Below are positions 14,225 through 19,764 of a stretch of 19,764 bases of DNA, one piece after another. Every line of letters starts with the position of its first letter. The stretch's first letter is position 1. Position numbers and translations under genes: made by a program. The notes beneath the pieces were generated by a model. It was not told the origin of the DNA. It ran no database searches and saw only the letters and a program-made list of their open reading frames with translations. Source of the DNA: Bacteroidota bacterium (GTDB taxonomy: Bacteria; Bacteroidota; Bacteroidia; CAMBQF01); contig JAIXUZ010000231.1 of the NCBI GenBank assembly GCA_027483285.1, positions 1-19,764 on the forward strand. Reading direction: 5' to 3'.

Positions 14225-15985
14225 TTATTCATCGAATTTAGTGCCGTCATTAACCCCATCGGCATTATCATCGCCACGGTAATCAGCCCCACCAATAAAT
14301 TTATTGTCTTTCAGCATAATAGCATCAACACGCCCTATAGGCTCGCGCTCTAGTGTTTTATAGCCAAGTGTTTTTAGCATATATAATTGCTTTTTGGTAA
14401 AAGAGCCTTTTTCATAATACAAAATATCGGGCAACCACTGGTGGTGGAATTTGGGCGCATCTACGGCGCTTTGCATATCCATTTTATGGTCTATAACATT
14501 CACTATGGTTTGCAGTACCGATGTTATAATGGTAGAACCTCCCGGGGTGCCAACAACTAAAAACAGTTTGCCATCTTTCTCTACCATAGTAGGTGTCATA
14601 GAGCTTACCATGCGCTTGCCGGGTGCTATGGAATTGGCTTTGCTGCCGGGTAGCTTGTAGCTGTTAAGCGCACCCGGTTTGGTGCTAAAATCATCCATCT
14701 CATTATTCAATATAAAACCGCAGCCATTTACAAACAAATGCGATCCGTAAGGGCTATTTATAGTGGTGGTAATAGCTATGGCATTACCATATTGGTCGGT
14801 AATAGAAAAATGAGTAGTTTCTTCACTCTCTGGCCAGCTGAAGGTGCCGGGCTTAATAGTTTCGGCAGGGTTGGCACGGCAGCACTGCAATGTAAAAAAT
14901 CGTTGACGAAGGTATGCTTCATCTAATAATGTATCAGTAGGGATATTAATATACTGAGGGTCACCAATGTATTTAGAACGGTCGGCATACGCCAGCTTCT
15001 CTGCTTCGGCCATAAGGTTAACGGTAATGGCTTTATTAAAACCACGGGCGGCAAGGTCGAACGGCTCGAGCATTTTAAGTATCTGCAATAAAGCAATGCC
15101 CCCGGCAGATGGTGGCGGCATGGTTGTAACGGTATAGCCCCTGTAAGTGCCTTTTAAAGGCACACGCCACTCCGTTTTGTAGTTGGCTAGGTCTTGGTGG
15201 GTGATAATGCCCCCCGAGCGTTTCATTTGGGCTACAATACTATCGGCTACCCAGCCGGTGTAAAACCCATCGCGGCCTTTGTCGCGGATAGCTTCGAGGG
15301 TATGGGCCAAGTCGGGGATGCGCAGCGTGTCGCCAACATACCAGCTGGAAAAAAATGGATAGTAGTGTCTTACACCTTTGTCATAAGTTAAATAATGATT
15401 GTCGCCTGAGTATAGATTGAAATTCTGATTATGGTTAACAAACTCCCTTGCCTGCATAGCGGTAATAGGAAAACCTCTGCGGGCTAAATCTATGGCGGGT
15501 TGTATCAATTTATTCCAATTGGTGGAGCCATATTTTTTATGCAGTTCCCACATCCCATCAACCGAGCCGGGGACACCGGCGGCCAAAGCCCCTTTAAGGC
15601 TTAGGTATTTAATAACGTTGCCTGCACTGTCTAAAAACATATTTTTAGAGGCTTTGCCCGGGGCAACCTCACGGTAGTCGAGCACATCAAAAGTGCCGTC
15701 TTTCTTGCGGTACAATGCAAAGCCGCCACCACCAATGTTACCCGCAGTTGGGTAGCAAACTGCCAATGCAAAATGCACAGCCACCGCTGCATCAACCGCA
15801 TTGCCACCATCAGCCAGCACTTTCACCCCAATTCTGGTAGCTTCGGGGTGGGCGGTTACCACCATATTGTTATACCGTTCTACAACCGGCTTGCGGGCAT
15901 AGGTTTTAGCCTGTTTTTGGGCTGTTAGCGCTCCTATGTAGGTGCATATCAATAGTAAGGTTAGTAAAATACGGCTTAGCGTCAT
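14225..15985 (-). CDS. ggt: gamma-glutamyltransferase (glutathione hydrolase)
   Basis: This periplasmic N-terminal-nucleophile enzyme cleaves or transfers the gamma-glutamyl group of glutathione and related peptides. From the ATG at 15985 it has 586 residues (E. coli about 580) and a signal peptide, MTLSRILLTLLLICTY to LTAQ. An upstream ATG at 16039 would add 18 residues with a mixed n-region and would run into the acpP promoter, so I chose 15985. Counted from 15985, the autoprocessing/catalytic threonine is T390 in EETTHFSI. R105 in DYREVAPG would bind the glutamyl carboxylate, and G482-G483 in GTPGGS form the oxyanion site. NNEMDDFS and APKFHHQWLPD are family hallmarks. The tail after GGADYRGDD is slightly longer than usual. 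It is a single gene divergent from acpP. Confidence 0.93.
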   Translation of the reverse strand: MTLSRILLTLLLICTYIGALTAQKQAKTYARKPVVERYNNMVVTAHPEATRIGVKVLADGGNAVDAAVAVHFALAVCYPTAGNIGGGGFALYRKKDGTFDVLDYREVAPGKASKNMFLDSAGNVIKYLSLKGALAAGVPGSVDGMWELHKKYGSTNWNKLIQPAIDLARRGFPITAMQAREFVNHNQNFNLYSGDNHYLTYDKGVRHYYPFFSSWYVGDTLRIPDLAHTLEAIRDKGRDGFYTGWVADSIVAQMKRSGGIITHQDLANYKTEWRVPLKGTYRGYTVTTMPPPSAGGIALLQILKMLEPFDLAARGFNKAITVNLMAEAEKLAYADRSKYIGDPQYINIPTDTLLDEAYLRQRFFTLQCCRANPAETIKPGTFSWPESEETTHFSITDQYGNAIAITTTINSPYGSHLFVNGCGFILNNEMDDFSTKPGALNSYKLPGSKANSIAPGKRMVSSMTPTMVEKDGKLFLVVGTPGGSTIITSVLQTIVNVIDHKMDMQSAVDAPKFHHQWLPDILYYEKGSFTKKQLYMLKTLGYKTLEREPIGRVDAIMLKDNKFIGGADYRGDDNADGVNDGTKFDE

Positions 15986-15994
15986 AGCTTTTTT

Positions 15995-16007
15995 GCTGAT
16001 AATCAGC
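15995..16007. repeat. 13-base palindrome in ggt leader
   Basis: GCTGAT (15995-16000) and ATCAGC (16002-16007) are exact reverse complements around one A, beginning 10 bases before the chosen ggt start. It could be an operator or chance. Confidence 0.3.
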
Positions 16008-16022
16008 GAGTTTAAAAATAAT

Positions 16023-16055
16023 TTTGATATGTAGCGCATAAATTTCTTTACTTTG
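16023..16055 (+). promoter_or_regulatory. probable promoter of acpP-fabF-rnc
   Basis: TTTG (16023-16026) and TTACTTTG (16048-16055, followed by C) are separated by 21 bases. They match the Bacteroidota primary-sigma pattern TTTG / TAnnTTTG except for one base in the second box. Transcription would start near 16062, giving a leader of about 20 bases to the acpP ATG. Confidence 0.55.
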
Positions 16056-16082
16056 CATCCGAATTTTTAAAACCAATTTAAA

Positions 16083-16322
16083 ATGTCAGATATCTCTGCA
16101 AAAGTAAAAGCAATTATCGTAGATAAGTTAGGTGTTGATGTTGCCGAAGTTACAACTGAAGCAAGCTTTACCAATGACCTAGGTGCCGATTCATTAGACA
16201 CCGTTGAACTTATCATGGAATTCGAAAAAGAATTTGGCATTGCCATTCCTGATGACCAGGCCGAAAACATCGGTACTGTAGGCGAAGCAATTGCTTACAT
16301 TGAGAAGAACGTTAAGCAATAA
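16083..16322 (+). CDS. acpP: acyl carrier protein
   Basis: This 79-residue acidic protein carries acyl chains as thioesters on a 4'-phosphopantetheine arm during fatty-acid synthesis in the cytoplasm. The attachment serine is S37 in GADSLDTVELIMEFE, the canonical DSL motif. The sequence from MSDISAKVKAIIVDKLGVD is typical of bacterial ACP. It lies 15 bases before fabF, and the two are normally co-expressed. Codon choice looks favourable, as expected for an abundant protein. Confidence 0.97.
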   Translation: MSDISAKVKAIIVDKLGVDVAEVTTEASFTNDLGADSLDTVELIMEFEKEFGIAIPDDQAENIGTVGEAIAYIEKNVKQ

Positions 16323-16337
16323 CCAATTTTTCCTTTT

Positions 16338-17591
16338 ATGGAATTAAAACGGGTAGTAGTAACAGGGCTTGGGGCGGTAACCCCTTTAGGTAATTCTGTT
16401 CCGGAATACTGGAGCAACCTGCTTAAGGGTGTAAGCGGCGCGGGCCCTATTACCCGCTTTGATGCATCTAAATTTAAAACACGTTTTGCGTGCGAGGTAA
16501 AAAACTTTGACCCCGGTTTGTATTTTGACCGCAAAGAAGCCCGCAAGCAAGACTTATATTCTCATTTTGCCATTGCCGCTGCCGACGAGGCAATAAAAGA
16601 CTCAGGCATCAATCTGGAGCAGGTAAATCTTGCCCGTTTTGGTGTTATCTGGGGGTCGGGCATTGGCGGTGTTGAAACGTTTTATAAAGAGAGTGCCGAG
16701 TATGCCAAAGGCGATGGCACCCCGCGTTTTAACCCTTTCTTTATCCCTAAAATGATTGGAAATATTGCTGGAGGGCAAATTTCTATCCGTTATGGCTTAC
16801 GCGGCCCTAACTACACTGCTGTATCTGCCTGTGCATCATCTACCAATTCGGTAATAGATGCCTTTAACTATATACGTTTAGGCAAGGCCGATATGTTTGT
16901 TACCGGTGGCTCTGAGGCTGCTATTAATGAAACAGGCGTGGGTGGCTTTAACGCCATGCATGCCATGAGTACCCGCAACGATGACCCTGAAGGCGCATCG
17001 CGCCCGTTTGATGCAAACCGCGATGGCTTTGTATTAGGCGAAGGTGCAGGGGCTATTATACTTGAAGAGTTCGAACACGCCAAAGCCCGCGGCGCTAAAA
17101 TTTACGCCGAAATGGTTGGCGGTGGCATGTCTGCCGATGCATACCACCTTACAGCACCACACCCAGAGGGTCTTGGAGCTATAGCGGTAATGCAGGAAAC
17201 ATTGAGCGACGCTAATATGAAGCCTGAGGATGTTGATTATATCAACGTTCATGGAACATCAACTCCATTGGGTGATGCTACCGAGCTTAAGGCTATACAA
17301 AAGGTTTTTGGTGAGCATGCTTATGAAATGAATGTAAGCTCTACTAAATCTATGACAGGTCACTTGCTTGGTGCTGCGGGTGTAATAGAAGCCATTGCCT
17401 GTATTTTGACGGTTAAAAACGGAGTTGTGCCTCCGACAATAAACAACGCAACTATAGACCCTGAGATTGATCCAAAACTTAACCTTACGCTAAACAAGTC
17501 GCAGGAGCGTAATGTAGATGTTGCCCTGAGCAACACTTTTGGTTTTGGCGGGCATAATGCCTCGGTTATTTTCAAAAAATACAGCAATTAG
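16338..17591 (+). CDS. fabF: 3-oxoacyl-ACP synthase II
   Basis: This 417-residue condensing enzyme elongates acyl-ACP with malonyl-ACP. The Cys-His-His triad is visible as C165 (VSACASSTNS), H305 (VHGTSTPLGD) and H342 (TGHLLGAAG), with K337 in STKSMTGH. FGFGGHNAS near the C-terminus is the usual glycine-rich segment. The N-terminus (MELKRVVVTGLGAVTPLG) matches FabF. It receives its ACP substrate from the gene just upstream, and its stop is 2 bases before the rnc start. Confidence 0.97.
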   Translation: MELKRVVVTGLGAVTPLGNSVPEYWSNLLKGVSGAGPITRFDASKFKTRFACEVKNFDPGLYFDRKEARKQDLYSHFAIAAADEAIKDSGINLEQVNLARFGVIWGSGIGGVETFYKESAEYAKGDGTPRFNPFFIPKMIGNIAGGQISIRYGLRGPNYTAVSACASSTNSVIDAFNYIRLGKADMFVTGGSEAAINETGVGGFNAMHAMSTRNDDPEGASRPFDANRDGFVLGEGAGAIILEEFEHAKARGAKIYAEMVGGGMSADAYHLTAPHPEGLGAIAVMQETLSDANMKPEDVDYINVHGTSTPLGDATELKAIQKVFGEHAYEMNVSSTKSMTGHLLGAAGVIEAIACILTVKNGVVPPTINNATIDPEIDPKLNLTLNKSQERNVDVALSNTFGFGGHNASVIFKKYSN

Positions 17592-17593
17592 TT

Positions 17594-18349
17594 GTGCCTG
17601 TAAATTCCTTAAAGAAGTTTATTCTTAGTGCTGAAGACCAACGTTTATTCACTTTTGTGTTACACGTTACTGGTGTTGCGCCTAAAAACCTGGGCTTGTA
17701 TAAGCAGGCATTCAGGCACAGTTCAGTATCGCAGGATATTGGCTATGGTGCACGCAACAGCAATGAGCGGTTGGAGTATCTTGGCGATGCTATTTTAAGT
17801 GCATCGGTGGCAAACTACCTCTTTAAAAAATTCCCCTACCGCGATGAGGGTTTTCTTACCGAAATGCGGTCGAAGATAGTAAGTCGTAATAACCTCAATA
17901 GCCTATCATTAAAAATGGGCTTTGAGGATTTTATTGTTGCAGGCAAAGATGTTATCCGAAACAACAGGGCCATCTTGGGTAATACTTTTGAAGCCTTTAT
18001 AGGGGCTTTTTTTCTTGATAAAGGCTATTTAACTACCGAGCGTTTTATTATGAAGCGCCTTATAGACGGCCAGATTGATATTGACGTGTTGGAGGATACA
18101 GACATAAGCCATAAAAGCAAGTTGCTTAACTGGGCCAATCGCGAACGCCGTAAACTGGAGATTACCTTTGTAGAAGTGCCAGCTGAAGACGAATCAGCTA
18201 AAACCAAACGTTACCACCGTACTATTGTTACCTTAGATGGCAGGCAAATAGCCGACGGGATGGGTATATCCAAAAAAGAAGCGTCAGAAAACGCTGCCCA
18301 GCGGGCTGTGCGTGCTTTGGAAGAGGCGGGAACTACGATGAACGCCTAA
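17594..18349 (+). CDS. rnc: ribonuclease III
   Basis: This 251-residue double-stranded RNA endonuclease acts in rRNA and mRNA processing. NERLEYLGDAIL is the RNase III signature, with E58, E61 and D65. The second acidic cluster reads GNTFEAFIGAFFLDKGY: E133 corresponds to the E. coli E117, while N130 stands where E. coli has D114. Residues about 172-246 (HKSKLLNWANRERRK, GMGISKKEASENAAQRAV) form the dsRNA-binding domain. The start is a GTG 2 bases after the fabF TAG, giving MPVNSLKKFIL. It forms a tight operon with acpP and fabF, as is common in Bacteroidota. Confidence 0.95.
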   Translation: MPVNSLKKFILSAEDQRLFTFVLHVTGVAPKNLGLYKQAFRHSSVSQDIGYGARNSNERLEYLGDAILSASVANYLFKKFPYRDEGFLTEMRSKIVSRNNLNSLSLKMGFEDFIVAGKDVIRNNRAILGNTFEAFIGAFFLDKGYLTTERFIMKRLIDGQIDIDVLEDTDISHKSKLLNWANRERRKLEITFVEVPAEDESAKTKRYHRTIVTLDGRQIADGMGISKKEASENAAQRAVRALEEAGTTMNA

Positions 18350-18385
18350 CTCTAGAAAGGGTTTGTCTTTCAGTAAATCAAAGAG

Positions 18386-19072
18386 CTACAAAATCTCCAT
18401 TAATTCATTCAGGGTGGCAATAGATTTTACTCCATCAATGGTCAGCCCGGCTGGATTAAAATAGATGGCCTGCATGCCTATATTAAGTGCGGCGTGTATG
18501 TCTTTTTCAGGGTCGTCGCCAATCATAAGGCATTGTTCCGGGTGTGCCTTAACTAACTTCATCGAATAGTCAAATATTTTGCGGTGTGGCTTAAGTGCGC
18601 CTGCCTTTTCCGATGTTATCAGGTTATCAAAATAATGGTCTATGCCCGATGATTTTACCTTGATATGCTGCACCTCTTCAAACCCATTGGTAATAATGTG
18701 CAATGTGTACTTTTCCTTCAGGTAATCAAGCGTTTTATGTGTATCTGGGAACACCATTTTTTGCAGTGGGCTTAGCATAATATAGTCAGTGCCCATTTGC
18801 TCCGCCATCGTTTTATTCTTTATACCAAACACCTCCAACGTTTTGCGGTAGCGTACCGTACGCAGGTGCTTTTTGGTAATCTTGCCATCAATATACAAAT
18901 CCCAGTAGCGCTGGTTTTGAAACTGATATTCAGCAATAAACACCTCGGGGCTGCTTATGTGCTTATCCAGCCCATAGCGGGTATACATCTCGCGTAGGGT
19001 TATATCAACATTAGCGTCAAAGTCCCACAGGGTGCGGTCAAGGTCAAAAAATATGTGGCGTATACCTTCCAA
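18386..19072 (-). CDS. HAD phosphatase, YjjG-type nucleotidase
   Basis: This 228-residue HAD hydrolase has motif I FFDLDRTLWDFD (D10 and D12), motif II TNG (T128), the motif III lysine in LKPHRKIF (K161) and motif IV GDDPEKDIHAA (D186, D187 and D191). The FFDLDRTLWDFDAN form and an alpha-helical cap match the YjjG (noncanonical pyrimidine nucleotidase) group, which dephosphorylates unusual nucleoside monophosphates. Its position downstream of upp, a pyrimidine-salvage gene, agrees. It is convergent with rnc (36-base gap) and follows the membrane-protein gene by 10 bases. The specific substrate is inferred from family only. Confidence 0.88.
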   Translation of the reverse strand: MEGIRHIFFDLDRTLWDFDANVDITLREMYTRYGLDKHISSPEVFIAEYQFQNQRYWDLYIDGKITKKHLRTVRYRKTLEVFGIKNKTMAEQMGTDYIMLSPLQKMVFPDTHKTLDYLKEKYTLHIITNGFEEVQHIKVKSSGIDHYFDNLITSEKAGALKPHRKIFDYSMKLVKAHPEQCLMIGDDPEKDIHAALNIGMQAIYFNPAGLTIDGVKSIATLNELMEIL

Positions 19073-19082
19073 AAAATCAATA

Positions 19083-19556
19083 TTAAAAAGAAGTAAATAT
19101 GGCCGAAAATATAACCGACCAAATAGCTAACGATCCCGCCAAATACATATACACATGGCGGCGGTCGTGCCGGTAAAGGCGGGCCGCAATAAGTGTACCC
19201 ACCGGTATCGATAGTAAGGTAGGAGTAATAAGCGAAATGCCAATCAACCCATAGGTAGCTTTAAACTTAACCAGCCTGCGCTTATTAGGGGTAAATACCT
19301 TGCGTTTAGGCTTATGGCGCTTGCCCGTAATTTTATGTTTAACCCAATCAAACCCCTGAAAAATGTACTTGCTTAAGTATAGCGTAACCATTACCCCAAA
19401 CATACCTGCTGCCATAGAGAAACAGATTGCCTCAACAAAATTGAATTGAAAAACCTGAATAGCTATAGGTATGAATATCAAAAATTTAAATGCTGACGAT
19501 AAAAACAGCGATATAAACTTTATGGTGACTATTTTACTTAAAATTACACTAAACAC
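19083..19556 (-). CDS. small membrane protein of unknown function
   Basis: This 157-residue protein has about four hydrophobic segments (around residues 13-35, 40-63, 104-125 and 137-155). They are separated by a strongly basic loop (KHKITGKRHKPKRKVFTPNKRR, about 76-97), which is expected to face the cytoplasm. TYGLIGISLITPTLLSIPVG is a conserved-looking segment. I do not recognise a family with known function. It lies between upp (31 bases) and the HAD gene (10 bases), suggesting one transcript. The start is an ATG in the first hydrophobic run and could be a few residues off. Confidence 0.75.
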   Translation of the reverse strand: MFSVILSKIVTIKFISLFLSSAFKFLIFIPIAIQVFQFNFVEAICFSMAAGMFGVMVTLYLSKYIFQGFDWVKHKITGKRHKPKRKVFTPNKRRLVKFKATYGLIGISLITPTLLSIPVGTLIAARLYRHDRRHVYMYLAGSLAIWSVIFSAIFTSF

Positions 19557-19587
19557 AAGTGGTTAACGAATATGTATTGGGTTTGTT

Positions 19588-19764
19588 CTAACTATCTTGC
19601 TTAGGTCCAAAAGCCAAATCGCCCGCATCGCCAAGGCCCGGTACAATGTAGGCTTGTGCAGTAAGCTCATCATCTATGCCACCTACCCAAATAGTGCAGT
19701 TGGCAGGCGTGTGGCTGCGGGTATATTCAACACCCTCGCTGCTGGCAATAAGGCCCGCAAAATG
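19588..19764 (-). CDS. upp: uracil phosphoribosyltransferase, C-terminal part
   Basis: Only the last 58 codons are in the window, running off the right edge (H-F-A-G-L-I-A...), with a TAG stop at 19588-19590. They encode FAGLIASSEGVEYTR, TIWVGGIDDELTAQ, then AYIVPGLGDAGDLAFG, the conserved C-terminal uracil-binding segment of UPRT (compare YIIPGLGDAGD in E. coli). The enzyme makes UMP from uracil and PRPP in pyrimidine salvage. It is probably the upstream gene of the small operon with the membrane protein and HAD phosphatase. Confidence 0.92.
   Translation of the reverse strand, partial: HFAGLIASSEGVEYTRSHTPANCTIWVGGIDDELTAQAYIVPGLGDAGDLAFGPKQDS

Noticed and set aside
14225..14270. Calcium-loop-like D-x-N-x-D-G-x-x-D at the end of Ggt
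   Set aside because: The segment aligns with the normal RGDD end of gamma-glutamyltransferases; a single loop with an acidic tail is not evidence of a dockerin or EF-hand.
15986..16039. N-terminal extension of ggt from the ATG at 16039
   Set aside because: It overlaps the probable acpP promoter and puts 18 extra residues before a good signal peptide.
18355..18371. GAAAG-N7-CTTTC hairpin after rnc as a terminator
   Set aside because: Only five weak pairs and no T-run follows.
1..19764. Mobile elements, CRISPR arrays, tRNA or rRNA genes, toxin-antitoxin or defence modules
   Set aside because: I saw no transposase, integrase, regularly spaced repeats, cloverleaf-like segment or nuclease/antitoxin pair; the repeats present are inside coding genes.

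Overview
The window is a chromosomal segment from a member of the Bacteroidota, most likely of the Chitinophagales/Sphingobacteriales type. This rests on the gene content (DUF2851 overlapping a PspC-like gene, the acpP-fabF-rnc cluster, a YjjG-type HAD phosphatase and uracil phosphoribosyltransferase), on AT-rich leaders without clear Shine-Dalgarno sequences, and on promoter-like boxes ending in TTTG. I see no insertion sequence, phage gene, CRISPR array, rRNA or tRNA. Most of the window is housekeeping and envelope genes, with a few unrecognised ones.

Layout. Positions 1-2955 (+): the 3' part of a DUF2851 gene overlaps a small PspC-like membrane protein. An AT-rich secreted protein of unknown function and an RmlD-like sugar-nucleotide reductase follow. 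Positions 3039-4121 (+): a PA0069-type radical SAM protein, whose stop codon abuts the stop of the next gene on the other strand. Positions 4122-6706 (-): two paralogous secreted proteins made of three and four tandem repeats of about 97 residues, which I read as divergent SH3b-like domains. Their probable terminator hairpin lies inside the coding end of the radical SAM gene. Positions 6974-9174 (+): a SulP anion transporter overlapping a beta-class carbonic anhydrase, a likely bicarbonate uptake/interconversion pair. Positions 9232-11470: a MOP-type polysaccharide flippase (-) divergent from a FemAB/GNAT-like transferase (+), both likely envelope glycan genes. Positions 11467-13746 (-): an unrecognised 517-residue protein followed by recO. 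Positions 13747-14224: an AT-rich non-coding stretch. Positions 14225-15985 (-): a secreted gamma-glutamyltransferase. Positions 16083-18349 (+): acpP-fabF-rnc. Positions 18386-19764 (-): the 3' end of uracil phosphoribosyltransferase, a small membrane protein and a YjjG-like HAD phosphatase.

Functionally, the window combines fatty-acid synthesis, DNA repair, RNA processing, pyrimidine salvage and nucleotide clean-up, glutathione/gamma-glutamyl metabolism and inorganic carbon handling with a few envelope genes. The least explained parts are the tandem-repeat secreted pair, the 517-residue protein upstream of recO, and the AT-rich secreted protein at 1265-2056. I found no convincing evidence for a new defence or mobile system.
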